DNA of 64,000 nucleotides from Dyella_A sp049445995 (GCF_049445995.1 NZ_JBMSDZ010000010.1:1-64000), one strand, 5' to 3'. Shown: positions 40,218-49,714, counted from the first letter of the stretch. Numbers and translations are program-made. Notes: generated by a model from the letters alone, not told the origin.

Positions 40218-41459
40218 ATGCCAAGAACCGCCCACCCGTCGCCGCATTCTGTCGGCCCCCGCTGGTTGAACCGCACGGTGGCCGGTGCCGGCATCACCAG
40301 CGCGCTGGGCGATTTCTGTTACGAGACCACCACGGTGATCCTGCCGGGCTTTCTCGCCGTGCTCGGTGTGCCGGCGGCGGCGCTCGGGCTGATCGAGGGC
40401 GCGGCCGATGCAGTGGCGAGCTTCACCAAGATGCTTGCCGGCCACGTGGCGGACAAGCTAGGCCATCGCAAGGCGCTGGTGCTGGTGGGCTATGCGCTGA
40501 CGCCGGTCGGACAGGCGCTGATCGCGCTCGCCGCGGGCTGGCCGCTGCTGCTGGCTGGACGGCTGCTGTCATGGTTCGGCAAGGGCCTGCGCGGTCCGCT
40601 GCGCGACGCCATCGTGGTGCAGGCGGTGCGCGCGGAGACGCGCGGGCGCGCGTTCGGCTTCCATCGCGCCACGGACACGCTGGGCGCGGTGGCCGGACCG
40701 CTGCTGGGTGTGGCCCTGCTCGGCTGGGCGCAGACCCTGCCCACGCATGATGCCGCCTGGCCGTTCCGGCTGGTGCTGTGGCTGTCGCTGATTCCCGGCG
40801 CGCTGGCGGTGCTGGTGTTCCTGCTGCTGGTGCGCGATCCGGGGCACTCGGTCAATCCGGCGCTGCAGTTGATGCATTCGCTGCGCACGCTGCCGCCGCG
40901 CTTCAAGCGCTACCTGGGCGCGGTCGGTTTGTTCGGCATCGGCGATTTCTCGCACAGCCTGCTGATCCTGGCCGCCACCACGCTGCTGGCGCCGTCGATG
41001 GGCGTGGTGCGCGCGGCGCAGGTGGCCGGCCTGCTCTACGTGGGGCGCAACGTAGTGCAGGTGCTCGCCTCCTTTCCGATCGGCGCGCTGGCCGACCGTG
41101 TGGGACATCGTCCGCTACTGCTGGCCGGCTATGCGCTGGGTGTGCTGACCGCCACGCTGACCGCGCTGGTGTTCTGGCGCGGCAGCGCGGGCGTGCCGGC
41201 GTTGGCCGGCATCTTCGTCGTGGCCGGGCTTTACGTGGCGACGCAGGAGGCGCTGGAGTCCACCGTGACCGCGGCGATAGTGCCGCCCGAGCGGCTGGCC
41301 ACCAGCTACGGCGCGCTGGGCACGGTGAACGGCGTGGCTAAGTTCGTCTCCAGCGCGGCGGTGGGGCTGGCCTGGAGCCTGCATTCGCCGGCGGCCGGAT
41401 TTGCCCTCGCCGCGCTGCTGATGCTCGCCGGCACGATCGCCCTCGCGCGCAGCCGCTGA
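40218..41459 (+). CDS. MFS transporter
   Basis: A 413-residue inner-membrane protein with about 12 hydrophobic segments. The loop after TM2 has the MFS signature (GHVADKLGHRKALVLVGYAL) and a related copy is in the second half (GALADRVGHRPLLLAGYALG). LSWFGKGLRGPLRDAIVVQA and RGRAFGFHRATDTLGAVAGP are typical of a subgroup near heavy-metal or drug exporters. Substrate cannot be told. The modABC genes follow in the same direction 72 bp later. Confidence 0.88.
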   Translation: MPRTAHPSPHSVGPRWLNRTVAGAGITSALGDFCYETTTVILPGFLAVLGVPAAALGLIEGAADAVASFTKMLAGHVADKLGHRKALVLVGYALTPVGQALIALAAGWPLLLAGRLLSWFGKGLRGPLRDAIVVQAVRAETRGRAFGFHRATDTLGAVAGPLLGVALLGWAQTLPTHDAAWPFRLVLWLSLIPGALAVLVFLLLVRDPGHSVNPALQLMHSLRTLPPRFKRYLGAVGLFGIGDFSHSLLILAATTLLAPSMGVVRAAQVAGLLYVGRNVVQVLASFPIGALADRVGHRPLLLAGYALGVLTATLTALVFWRGSAGVPALAGIFVVAGLYVATQEALESTVTAAIVPPERLATSYGALGTVNGVAKFVSSAAVGLAWSLHSPAAGFALAALLMLAGTIALARSR

Positions 41460-41531
41460 GCGTCCGGCGCTTGTCCCGTGCGGGATTTCGTCGTCATATG
41501 GCGATCCACATAACGAAGGCGCACGCCCCGC

Positions 41532-42293
41532 ATGACCCCGCCACAGACACGACGCCGCCTAGGTGCCGCGATGCTCGCGCTCGCGGGCCTCGCCGGCAGC
41601 GCCCACGCCGACGACCTGGTGGTGTCGGCCGCTTCCAGCCTCACCAATGCGTTCCAGTCGGTAGCCACGGCCTACGAGGCGGTGCATCCGGGCACCCATG
41701 TGGTGCTGAACTTCGCCTCGTCCGATACCCTGCTGCGGCAGATCGCCAACGGCGCGCCGGCCGACGTGTTCGCCTCGGCCGACCAGGTGGCGATGGACAA
41801 GGCGCAGGCGCAGCAGGCGATCGCGCCGGCCAGCCGCGTGGACTTCGCCGCCAACCAGTTGGTGCTGATCGTGCCGACCGGCGGCGCGAAGGTGACCACG
41901 CTGGATGATCTCACCCATGCCTCGTTCAAGCGCATCGCCTGGGGCGACCCGGCCTCGGTGCCGGTGGGTCGCTACACCCAGGGTGTGCTGGACCGCGCCG
42001 GCCTTACGTCGCGCCTGGAAGACAAGGCCGTGCTCACGGCCAACGTGCGCCAGTGCCTGGACTACGTGGTGCGCGGCGAAGTCGACGCCGGCTTCGTCTA
42101 CGCCACCGACGCGGCCATCGCCCGCGGCAAGGTGGACGTGGCGCTGCGCATTCCATCGACCACACCCATCACCTACCCCATCGCCGTGGTCGCGCACAGC
42201 AGGCACGCGGATGAAGCGCGCGCCTTCATCGCCTTCGTGCGCTCGGCCAGGGGGCAGGCGCTGCTGGCCGATGCCGGCTTCCTGGCGCCCTGA
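41532..42293 (+). CDS. modA: Molybdate ABC transporter substrate-binding protein ModA
   Basis: A 253-residue periplasmic protein with a signal peptide ending AGSAHA. The mature start DDLVVSAASSLTNAFQSVAT, the motif ASSDTLLRQIANGAPADVFA and ASADQVAMDKA, and ANVRQCLDYVVRGEVDAGFVYATDA are characteristic of ModA. It captures molybdate or tungstate and delivers it to ModB/ModC, encoded directly downstream. Molybdenum supports cofactor enzymes. No ModE gene or Mo-cofactor riboswitch was noticed. Confidence 0.93.
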   Translation: MTPPQTRRRLGAAMLALAGLAGSAHADDLVVSAASSLTNAFQSVATAYEAVHPGTHVVLNFASSDTLLRQIANGAPADVFASADQVAMDKAQAQQAIAPASRVDFAANQLVLIVPTGGAKVTTLDDLTHASFKRIAWGDPASVPVGRYTQGVLDRAGLTSRLEDKAVLTANVRQCLDYVVRGEVDAGFVYATDAAIARGKVDVALRIPSTTPITYPIAVVAHSRHADEARAFIAFVRSARGQALLADAGFLAP

Positions 42294-42295
42294 GC

Positions 42296-42973
42296 GTGAC
42301 GCCGGACATCTGGCAACCGCTGCTGCTCTCGCTGAAGGTCGCCACCTGGGCGACCGCGCTGAACCTCGTGCTCGGCGTGGCGGTGGCCTACGGACTGTCG
42401 CGCTGGCGCTCGCGCTGGTGCAACACGGTCGATGCACTGCTCACCCTGCCGCTGGTGCTGCCGCCCACGGTGCTCGGCTACTACCTGCTGGTGCTGCTGG
42501 GCCGGCGCGGCGTGATCGGTGGCTGGCTGGAGCAGTGGGGCATCAACCCGGTGTTCACCTGGCAGGGCGCGGTGATCGCCGCCACGCTGGCCGCCTTCCC
42601 GCTGGTGCACAAGGCCGCGCGGGCCGCGTTCGAGAACGTCGAACCGCAGCTGGAAGACGCCGCGCGCGTGCTCGGCCTGGCGCCGCTCGCGGTGTTCTTC
42701 CGCGTTTCGCTGCCGCTGGCCGCGCGCGGCATCATTGCCGGCGCCCTGCTCGCCTTCGCCCGCGCGCTGGGCGAGTTCGGCGCCACGCTGATGATTGCCG
42801 GCAACCTGCCTGGCCGCACGCAGACGCTGTCGGTGGCGATCTACTCGGCGATCGAGGCGGGCGACGACGCCGGTGCCAACACGCTGGTGATCGTGGCCTC
42901 GGTCACCTGCGTGGCGGTGCTGGTGCTCGCCGGCCGGCTCACCCGCGGCCGCGCACCACGAAGGAGCGCGTAG
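42296..42973 (+). CDS. modB: Molybdate ABC transporter permease ModB
   Basis: A 225-residue membrane protein with about five to six helices. It contains TLPLVLPPTVLGYYLLVLLG and the cytoplasmic EAA-type loop (EDAARVLGLAPLAVFFRVSL, PLAARGIIAG) that couples to the ATPase. GTG 42296 lies two bases after the modA stop, and the family start MTPDIWQPLLLSLKVA supports it. It forms the channel of the ModABC importer. Confidence 0.93.
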   Translation: MTPDIWQPLLLSLKVATWATALNLVLGVAVAYGLSRWRSRWCNTVDALLTLPLVLPPTVLGYYLLVLLGRRGVIGGWLEQWGINPVFTWQGAVIAATLAAFPLVHKAARAAFENVEPQLEDAARVLGLAPLAVFFRVSLPLAARGIIAGALLAFARALGEFGATLMIAGNLPGRTQTLSVAIYSAIEAGDDAGANTLVIVASVTCVAVLVLAGRLTRGRAPRRSA

Positions 42974-42975
42974 CG

Positions 42976-43662
42976 ATGCGGCTGGACGTCGACATCCGCC
43001 GCGTGATGGCCGACCCGCAGCGCCCGTTCTCGCTGGAGCTGGCGTTCCGCTCGGACAGCCCGCGCGTGGTGCTGTTCGGCCCCTCCGGCTCGGGCAAGAG
43101 CCTCACCCTGCGCGCCATCGCCGGGCTGATGCGACCGGACGCCGGCCACATCGGCGTGCGCGGCCGCACGCTTTTCGACGATGTCCGCGGCGTGGATGTA
43201 CCGGCGCGCGCGCGGCGCATCGGCTACGTGTTCCAGGACTACGCGCTGTTCCCGCACCTCACCGTGGCGCAGAACGTGGCATTCGGGTTGACGTCCGGCC
43301 TGCGCCAGCCCTCGCGCCGGAACGTGCCGGAAGCGGCGCGGCGCTGGCTCGACGCGTTCGAGCTGGCCGGCCTGGCCAGCCGCTATCCCGCGCAGATTTC
43401 CGGCGGTCAGCAGCAGCGCGTGGCGCTGGCCCGGGCGCTGGCGCCGCAGCCGGATCTGCTGCTGCTGGACGAACCGTTCGCCGCGCTCGACCCGCCGCTG
43501 CGCGGCCGCCTGCGCGACGAACTGGTGGCGCTGCAGGCGCGGCTGGACGTGCAGATGCTGGTGATCACCCACGACCCGGCCGACGTCGAGGTGCTGGGCC
43601 AGCACGTGCTGGAGATCCGCGACGGACGCCTGCACCGCGACTCGGCGCGCGAGACCGCCTGA
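42976..43662 (+). CDS. modC: Molybdate ABC transporter ATP-binding protein ModC (short form)
   Basis: A 228-residue ATPase with Walker A (GPSGSGKS), Q-loop (YVFQDYALFPHLTVAQNVAF), signature ISGGQQQRVALARAL, Walker B (LLLLDEPFAALD) and switch His (LVITHDPADV). The classical ModC has about 350 residues with a C-terminal TOBE/Mop domain that binds molybdate; that domain is absent here. Transport should still work, but feedback by molybdate at this subunit would not. ATG 42976 follows the modB stop by two bases. Confidence 0.92.
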   Translation: MRLDVDIRRVMADPQRPFSLELAFRSDSPRVVLFGPSGSGKSLTLRAIAGLMRPDAGHIGVRGRTLFDDVRGVDVPARARRIGYVFQDYALFPHLTVAQNVAFGLTSGLRQPSRRNVPEAARRWLDAFELAGLASRYPAQISGGQQQRVALARALAPQPDLLLLDEPFAALDPPLRGRLRDELVALQARLDVQMLVITHDPADVEVLGQHVLEIRDGRLHRDSARETA

Positions 43663-43720
43663 CCCACTCAGTCGGCCATGCTGGCAACAGTCTGCGGGAG
43701 GGTCTGCATGGCGTGCCCGG

Positions 43721-44719
43721 TCACTGCGGCGCGCGGATCGCGCGGGAGAAATCATCGCCCGGACCACTGCGTTGCGCCTTTTCGGCGATGCGCGCACGCG
43801 CACGCTGCACCTCGACCGGCTCGCTCGCGTCGATGGCGCCGTTGTCGCGCAGGTAACCCTGCAGATAGCCGGTGAGCAGCAGGCGCAGGTCCATCGGCAG
43901 GCCGGGGTTGAGCTGGCGCGCCATGCGATAGACCAGCGTGGTGCAGTTCGAAGTGATGGTGTTGTAGAACGCCGGCCGCGCTGCCAGCGTGTTGGCGGCA
44001 TCAACGTAGGAAAGGAACAGCGCGCGCATGGTGCTGCGCTCCAGCGTCATCGGATACAGGTAGTCGTCCTCCCCGCGCACGTTGGTGCGCACCCGCACGA
44101 TATCGCGCTCGTCGGCGGCCACCAGCACCATCTCGAACTGCTTGAAGAAGCCGCCGATCTCGGAGAATGCCTCGCCCTTCTTCTTGCGGATCTCCACCGA
44201 GAACACCACGTGCCGGCCGTCGTCGAAGCCGAAGGAAATCATCGCGTGGGCGATCGCGCGACTGCCCCAGTACGACAGGATGGCGTCGGCGGAGACGAGA
44301 CGATCCAGGTCGTAGTCGCGGGTTTCCCAGCGCACGTCGTAGTCGCTGTCGCTGCGCCAGTCGAAGTCGCGCACGTTGTGCAGGGTGACAAGATTGCCGT
44401 GCACCTGGCCGCTGAGCAGGCGGGCCACGTCGTCGGCCCAGAGGCGGTTGTTCGAGGGGCGGATCGACCTCCACCACGCCATCAGCAGCACCGTGCACAA
44501 CGCATAGGCGCCGATCGGCCACCACGCCTGCCAGACGATCGCCAGCGCCGCCAGGCCCAGCACCAGCAGCGCCCACAGCACGCTGCCGGTCGCGCGCACC
44601 ACCTTGCCGCCGGGCAACTGATACCACAGCGCCAGCGTGCCCCACGCACCGCTGAGGAACACCACCAGCGCGCCGAGCGTGCCGGCGACGGCATGGAGCA
44701 GCAGGCTGCGTCGGTTCAT
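43721..44719 (-). CDS. DUF4105 membrane protein
   Basis: A 332-residue protein with three hydrophobic segments at the N-terminus (LLLHAVAGTLGALVVFLSGAW, VLWALLVLGLAALAIVW, PIGAYALCTVLLMAWW), then a periplasmic or cytoplasmic domain. It contains RSDSDYDVRWETRDYDLDRL, SRAIAHAMISFGFDDGRHVV, GEDDYLYPMTLERS and FYNTITSNCTTLVYRMAR. The Cys-Thr and His positions are those of DUF4105, related to NlpC/P60-like hydrolase folds; activity is unproven. ATG 44719 is preferred over a GTG at 44758. It converges with modC. Confidence 0.85.
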   Translation of the reverse strand: MNRRSLLLHAVAGTLGALVVFLSGAWGTLALWYQLPGGKVVRATGSVLWALLVLGLAALAIVWQAWWPIGAYALCTVLLMAWWRSIRPSNNRLWADDVARLLSGQVHGNLVTLHNVRDFDWRSDSDYDVRWETRDYDLDRLVSADAILSYWGSRAIAHAMISFGFDDGRHVVFSVEIRKKKGEAFSEIGGFFKQFEMVLVAADERDIVRVRTNVRGEDDYLYPMTLERSTMRALFLSYVDAANTLAARPAFYNTITSNCTTLVYRMARQLNPGLPMDLRLLLTGYLQGYLRDNGAIDASEPVEVQRARARIAEKAQRSGPGDDFSRAIRAPQ

Positions 44720-44803
44720 CACGGCGGCGACGGCTCGCACAACAGGAAAGGTGTCCACAGGGTCGGAGGTTTGCGCGCGGCTGACAACACCGGTGCGCGC
44801 GCC

Positions 44804-45001
44804 TCATACATGCAGGCCCAGCGCTGCGCGCAGGGCGCGGATGCCCTTGCGCGCCCGATGGATGCCCGCATGCCGCCAACGGACGTCGCCCAGCGCGCGA
44901 TCGACCTGCCGGCACTGCGCCAGCATCAAACCATGCAAGGCCTCGCCAACCGGCAGCGAAGCGGAGGATGTGCGGAAGGCAGCGGGAGCGGCGCCAGGCA
45001 T
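44804..45001 (-). pseudogene. CHAD-domain N-terminal fragment
   Basis: The minus-strand frame of 65 codons reads VGEALHGLMLAQCRQVDRAL and then HAGIHRARKGIRALRAALGL before a TGA. The His-x-x-Arg-x-x-x-x-x-Leu-Arg pattern is that of the first helices of CHAD domains, which bind polyphosphate. CHAD proteins are usually 250 residues or more; the rest is missing, replaced by the intergenic space upstream of the DUF4105 gene. I take it as a remnant. Confidence 0.45.
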
Positions 45002-45067
45002 CGCTGAAGTCTAGTCCCGCGCCGGACCGGGGCTACAATCGGGCGTTTTCCGGACGAACGACAGCGC

Positions 45068-45613
45068 ATGCGCAATCCCCTGCAGGACCAGTTGCTCAAG
45101 GCCGGCCTGGTCGACAAGGCCAAGGTCAACCAGGTCGCGCGCGAACAGAACAGGCAGAAACTGGGCAAGACGCCCCCTGCTCCGCCGCGCGAGGACGCCA
45201 TCGACACCGCACGCCTGCAGGCCGAGCGCGCCGAACGCGATCGTGCGCTGGCCGCCGAACGCAACGCACAGGCCCGCGCCGTCGAGCTGCGCGCGCAGGT
45301 GCGCCAGATCATCGATACCCACAAGGTCAAGCGCAGCGGCGAGATCGATTACCGCTTCATTCACGCCAACGCCATCCGCAGCGTGCTGGTGAACGAGTCC
45401 CTGCGCAGCCAACTGGCCAGCGGTGCGCTGGTGATCGCCGCGCTGGACGACCGCTACGAACTGCTGCCGCGCGCCGCGGCGGAGAAGATCCGCGAGCGGG
45501 ATCCCGCGATGATCGTGCTCGACCACGCCCAGCCTGCGGCCGATGCCACGCCGGCCACTGACGACGACGCCTACTACAGCCAGTTCCCGGTGCCGGACGA
45601 TCTGGTCTGGTGA
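45068..45613 (+). CDS. DUF2058 family protein
   Basis: A 181-residue cytoplasmic protein with the family start MRNPLQDQLLKAGLVDKAKV. A long charged helix follows (about 30-80, ERAERDRALAAERNAQARAV), probably coiled coil. The C-terminal domain has RSGEIDYRFIHANAIRSVLV and ALVIAALDDRYELLPRAAAE. DUF2058 proteins (YaiL) are thought to be nucleoid- or nuclease-associated, without firm evidence. It is preceded by its own promoter region and followed by an inverted repeat. Confidence 0.9.
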   Translation: MRNPLQDQLLKAGLVDKAKVNQVAREQNRQKLGKTPPAPPREDAIDTARLQAERAERDRALAAERNAQARAVELRAQVRQIIDTHKVKRSGEIDYRFIHANAIRSVLVNESLRSQLASGALVIAALDDRYELLPRAAAEKIRERDPAMIVLDHAQPAADATPATDDDAYYSQFPVPDDLVW

Positions 45614-45659
45614 TATCTGGCGGCGGAGTGGCCCTGGCGTTCGACTAATCGGAAGCAAA

Positions 45660-45850
45660 GCGCCCCCTCACCCCGGCCCTCTCCCCCGGCGGAGCCAGGG
45701 GAGAGGGAACCAAACACGGCTTCCTGACGTTTTCCGCTCCACCCCATCTATGCCCATCTATGGCGTGGTCATCAAACGAGCCAGAAGCCGTACGCCGGAA
45801 CTCCCTCTCCCCTGGCTCCGCCGGGGGAGAGGGCCGGGGTGAGGGGGCGC
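45660..45850. repeat. 191-bp element with 49-bp perfect inverted repeats
   Basis: The left arm 45660-45708 (GCGCCCCCTCACCCCGGCCC...) is the exact reverse complement of 45802-45850. The 93-bp centre has no gene. The CCCTCACCCCGGCCCTCTCCC-type sequence is a common intergenic repeat of Xanthomonadaceae and relatives as far as I recall. It would form a very stable cruciform or RNA hairpin and lies between the ends of the DUF2058 gene and a remnant on the other strand. Confidence 0.85.
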
Positions 45851-45883
45851 TCTTCGCTGGCGCCCTACTCCACTGCTCAGCAC

Positions 45884-46162
45884 TCAGCCCGTCGGTGCGA
45901 TTGCGTAAACCACCTCCATCACGCACCGGTAGTCGCTGATCGGCATCAGCCCCGCCTCGGCACGTCGCTCATCGAGATGTGCCGGGTCTTCCACCGGTGC
46001 CATCACCACCTTGCCAGGATGCGCTGGGTCGGCAACGAACTGCGTGCCGTAGCGCTGTGGCTTCTTCTGCGCACGCAGCACGCGATCGGTCAACAGCGCA
46101 AAGTCGGAGTTCTTGATTCCCTGCCCGGAGATTCCGTGTCGCCATTCTGTGCATTGATCCAC
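45884..46162 (-). pseudogene. DUF6624 C-terminal fragment
   Basis: The frame encodes SDFALLTDRVLRAQKKPQRY, GTQFVADP and EDPAHLDERRAEAGLMPISD. This is the C-terminal half of DUF6624-type proteins (ALLxDRVLxxxGKPQRYGTQF). The N-terminal half is not found; the ATG at 46162 lies in unrelated sequence. The remainder is 92 codons at most. It could be expressed but is probably a remnant. Confidence 0.55.
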
Positions 46163-46236
46163 TTCTCCTGTGTTTGATGGGACTTGACACCTGACGATAA
46201 CGCAGCGCGTCCTCTGCAGGTGATCGGCACCCTGCC

Positions 46237-48078
46237 CTACTTCACCCTCCCCAGATGCCGCGACACCTGCCGCGCCTCGCGCAGCCTTTGCGCGTGCGCC
46301 TTCAGCAGATCGCCACGGGTAAGCATGCCGACCATCCGCGCACTGTCGCCCTTGCCCAGCACGATCAACCGGCCGACATCCGCCTCCACCATGTGGTCGG
46401 CCGCTTCGCGCAGGGTGTGATCCTCGTGCACGGCCAGCGGCGGACGGCGGACGAGGCTGCCGACCGTGGCGTCATCGGGCACGCTGGCGTCGAACAAGGT
46501 GCGGCGGGTGAGCACGCCGAGCGGCTTGCCGGACGCGTCGAGCACGGGGAAGCCCTGGTGCTTCGCCACATCACCGGCGCTGGCCAGCCACGCGCGCAGT
46601 TCGCCCATGCGCTGGTCGGCCGCCAGCGAGACCACCTCGCGACTGCAGGCGTCGCGCACCAGGATCTGATCCAGCGCATCGGCGCTGTAGTCGGACGGCA
46701 CGCGCACGCCGCGGCGCACGATCTTCTCGGTCATGATCGTATTGCGCATTATCAGGCCGGAGACGAGATACGCCGCCGCGCAGCCGCCGAGCAGCGGCAG
46801 CAGGCCGTGCGGTTGCTGGGTGGTCTCGAAGGCGAACACCACCGAGGTGAGGAACGCGCGTGAGGCGCCGGCAAAGACCGCCGCCATGCACACCAGCGCA
46901 GCGAGGCGCGGATCGACGTGCAGCGCCGGCAGCGTGGTGGCGATCAGCAGCCCCATCGCGCCGCCCAGCGTGCTGCCGATGGTGAACAGCGGCGCCAGCG
47001 TGCCGCCGGAGGTGCCGCTGCCCAGCGCGATCGACCACGAGGCCAGCTTGGCGATGCACAGCGTGAGCAGCCCCACCAGCCCGATCTGCCCGCTGATCGC
47101 CGCGGTGATGTTGGCGTAGCCCACGCCCAGCGTGAGCGGCTGGAAATACCCAATGACGCCCACCGCGAGGCCGCCGATGGCCGGCCACCACATCCAGTGG
47201 ATCGGCAGCTTCTCGAAGCCGTCCTCGATGGCGTAGGTGAGCCTGGTGACACCCACGCTGACCACGCCCACGATCAAGCCCAGCAGCACGTACACCGCCA
47301 GCGCCGAGGGTGACGCGCTGGCGAGGTCCGGCATCGGGAACATCGGCGCGTTGCCTTCCAGCAGGTAACGCACGCCGGTGCCGACGAAGGCCGCGAGCGC
47401 CACCGGAATCAGCGAGCGGGCGCGGCGCTCGAACAGCAGCAGCTCGATCGACAGCAGCACCGCCGACACCGGCGCCGAGAACACCGCCGCCATGCCCGCG
47501 GCGGCACCGGCAGCGAGCAGCGTCTTGCGTTCATCCGCGGTGACGTGGGCGAGCTGGCCGATCAGCGAGCCCAGCGCGCCACCGGTGGCGATGATCGGAC
47601 CCTCGGCGCCGAACGGGCCGCCGGTGCCGATGGCGATGGCGGACGACACCGGCTTGAGCCAGGTCATGCGCGGAGGGATGCGGCTCTCGTTGAGCAGAAT
47701 CTGCTCCATCGCCTCGGGAATGCCGTGGCCGCGGATCGCACGCGAGCCCCAGCGCGCCATCACGCCCACGATCAGCCCGCCGATCACCGGCACCGCGATC
47801 ACCCACAGGCCCAGGTGATGGCCGGCCGGGCTGCTCAAAGAGGTGTCCCAGCGACCGTAGAACGACAGGTTGGTGATCAGCCCGATCAGCGCGGTGAGCA
47901 GCCACGCAACACCGGCAACGAGCGCGCCGAGCACCATCGCGGCCAGCGTGATGCCGAGCACGCGGCGATCCAGCGGACGGAACTGGCGCGGCAGGTGCGC
48001 CTGCGCCAACGTGGCGTCGAGCGAAGGCGCAAGCGGAATCGCCGCCCGCGAGTGCGGGGCGTCGGTGTGATCAGTCAT
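46237..48078 (-). CDS. ClC-type chloride channel/antiporter with CBS pair
   Basis: A 613-residue membrane protein. The ClC core contains GTGGPFGAEGPIIATGGALG with the gating Glu, GSGTSGGTLAPLFTIGSTLG (second selectivity loop), and about 14 membrane segments up to residue 430. The C-terminal 150 residues hold two CBS motifs (VLDASGKPLGVLTRRTLFDA; RLIVLGKGDSARMVGMLTRG), which usually bind adenine nucleotides and gate the channel. It probably exchanges chloride and protons. Start ATG 48078. The gene is monocistronic. Confidence 0.92.
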   Translation of the reverse strand: MTDHTDAPHSRAAIPLAPSLDATLAQAHLPRQFRPLDRRVLGITLAAMVLGALVAGVAWLLTALIGLITNLSFYGRWDTSLSSPAGHHLGLWVIAVPVIGGLIVGVMARWGSRAIRGHGIPEAMEQILLNESRIPPRMTWLKPVSSAIAIGTGGPFGAEGPIIATGGALGSLIGQLAHVTADERKTLLAAGAAAGMAAVFSAPVSAVLLSIELLLFERRARSLIPVALAAFVGTGVRYLLEGNAPMFPMPDLASASPSALAVYVLLGLIVGVVSVGVTRLTYAIEDGFEKLPIHWMWWPAIGGLAVGVIGYFQPLTLGVGYANITAAISGQIGLVGLLTLCIAKLASWSIALGSGTSGGTLAPLFTIGSTLGGAMGLLIATTLPALHVDPRLAALVCMAAVFAGASRAFLTSVVFAFETTQQPHGLLPLLGGCAAAYLVSGLIMRNTIMTEKIVRRGVRVPSDYSADALDQILVRDACSREVVSLAADQRMGELRAWLASAGDVAKHQGFPVLDASGKPLGVLTRRTLFDASVPDDATVGSLVRRPPLAVHEDHTLREAADHMVEADVGRLIVLGKGDSARMVGMLTRGDLLKAHAQRLREARQVSRHLGRVK

Positions 48079-48214
48079 GGGAGTTCAAGCCAGAGGATGC
48101 AGCCGCGAAAGGCTACGCGGATATCGCGCCAGTAGCTGGCTGGAAAATGAACAGGGGTAGCGCCCCGCCTTGCACCACGCTATCAATAGCGACCTTCCGG
48201 CCAGCCGCGGCGCC

Positions 48215-48640
48215 ATGTCGACTTCCTCCCAACCTCAAGCCGACGCTCAACCGGAGCCGCGCTCCGTGCGCATGACCCTGCTCAGCCGCCCGCTGTGGCT
48301 GATGCTCTATTTCGCCGGCTGGACCTTCATCGGCCTGTGGCTGGGCACCAACGTGTGGATCAGCCAGCGCGACAACCCCAACGCCGTGGCCTGGCACTAC
48401 TACACGTGGGAGTTGAGCAGCGCGCTGGTGATCGGCGCGCTGGCGCTGGCGGTGGGCTGGTTCGAATCGCGCTGGAAGATCACCGGCCCCGGCGCGTGGC
48501 GACGCCTGCTGGTGCACCTGCCGGCCGCGGTGGTGTTCTCGCTGGCGCACGTGGCGATCATCGTGGCCATCCGCAAGGCGGTGTACGCGGCGGCGAGACG
48601 TCTGAAAAATTCAAGGCATGCGCAGCTATGTCTGAAATAG
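48215..48640 (+). pseudogene. Truncated N-terminal membrane domain of a LytTR-type regulator
   Basis: The frame encodes a short polar leader, then LWLMLYFAGWTFIGLWLGTN, WHYYTWELSSALVIGALALA and LLVHLPAAVVFSLAHVAIIV, three membrane segments that resemble the sensor half of membrane-bound LytTR or histidine-kinase regulators. After residue about 128 the frame turns to unrelated sequence (RLKNSRHAQLCLK) and stops. The expected C-terminal DNA-binding or kinase domain is missing. I infer truncation; a small membrane protein cannot be excluded. Confidence 0.5.
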
Positions 48641-48816
48641 CCAACGTGAAGAGGACGCCATAATGAGCCTCACATCTCGATCTCGAGGCGGTTCGCAGAG
48701 CGGTTGAAAACTTGCGCCTCCAGCTAACGGCGGGCGGCATCACTCACGTTCTGCCAACCCTGGCCCGGCTACCGTGACGCCCCAATTCGCCACGATCTTC
48801 GTTCGGCATTCCTTCG

Positions 48817-49662
48817 ATGCAGCAGATGCTCCGCCTGGTCCGCAAGGTCTTCTCCGGATTCTGGGACGATGAACTTTTCACCCGCGCCGCCGCTCTGGCC
48901 TTCTATTCGGCGTTCTCCTTCGCGCCCGTTCTGGTGCTGTTGCTGTGGGGCGTGTCGGCGATCCGCCCAGGCCTCGAACAGCAACTCGTGCAGACCATGG
49001 CCGCCATTGTCGGGAACGACGGTGCCGAGGCGGCGCGACTGGTCATCCGCAGCGCGAGGGAGCGTCCCCGGCTGGGCCATCTACTCGGCCTGGTTGGATT
49101 GGGCATCACCCTGTTCAGTGCCTCGGCGGTGTTCGCGCAGATGCAGAGCACGCTCAACCGGGTGTGGGACATTACGCCCCGGCCGGGCAAGGCCCTGACC
49201 GGCTGGTTGCTCGCCCGGGCACGGGCGATCGGCGTGCTGGTGGGCGTGGGCTTCTTGGTCATCGTCTCCTTCGCGCTGACCGCATTGATCGGCCTGGTGG
49301 TTCCCAGAGGCAGCCTGTGGTGGCTGCTGCTGGAGAATACGGTGGCCGCGTTGGCGCTGTGGATTGCGTTCGGCGCGATGTACCGCTTTCTTCCCGATGC
49401 CCACATCGCCTGGCACGACGCAGTCCGGGGCGGCCTGTTGACTTCGCTGCTGTTCATGGGAGGCAAGTTCCTCATCACGCTGTATATCGAACACTCGAAG
49501 GTGGGCGGCGCCTACGGTCCGGCCAGCGCCATCGTGGTGTTGCTGATGTGGGTCTACTACGCCTCGCTCATCGTGTTGATGGGGGCCGAGCTCAGTCACG
49601 GGCTGGCGCAGGCGCGGGGCGAGCGCGAGCTGCCCGCTGCGCACGCCGGGCCGGCCCGATGA
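48817..49662 (+). CDS. YihY/BrkB family inner-membrane protein
   Basis: A 281-residue protein with about six membrane helices. Family features are FTRAAALAFYSAFSFAPVLV, LFSASAVFAQMQSTLNRVWD, LPDAHIAWHDAVRGGLLTSL and KVGGAYGPASAIVVLLMWVY YASLIVLMGAEL. YihY/BrkB proteins were once called ribonuclease BN; they are now seen as transporters of unknown substrate. ATG 48817. It is followed 52 bp later by an antiporter gene in the same direction, a plausible ion-homeostasis pair. Confidence 0.9.
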   Translation: MQQMLRLVRKVFSGFWDDELFTRAAALAFYSAFSFAPVLVLLLWGVSAIRPGLEQQLVQTMAAIVGNDGAEAARLVIRSARERPRLGHLLGLVGLGITLFSASAVFAQMQSTLNRVWDITPRPGKALTGWLLARARAIGVLVGVGFLVIVSFALTALIGLVVPRGSLWWLLLENTVAALALWIAFGAMYRFLPDAHIAWHDAVRGGLLTSLLFMGGKFLITLYIEHSKVGGAYGPASAIVVLLMWVYYASLIVLMGAELSHGLAQARGERELPAAHAGPAR

Positions 49663-49714
49663 TCACGCGGGCTGCGGCCGCAAACCAGCGCCGGCATGAT
49701 GCGGAGGGCCGGCA

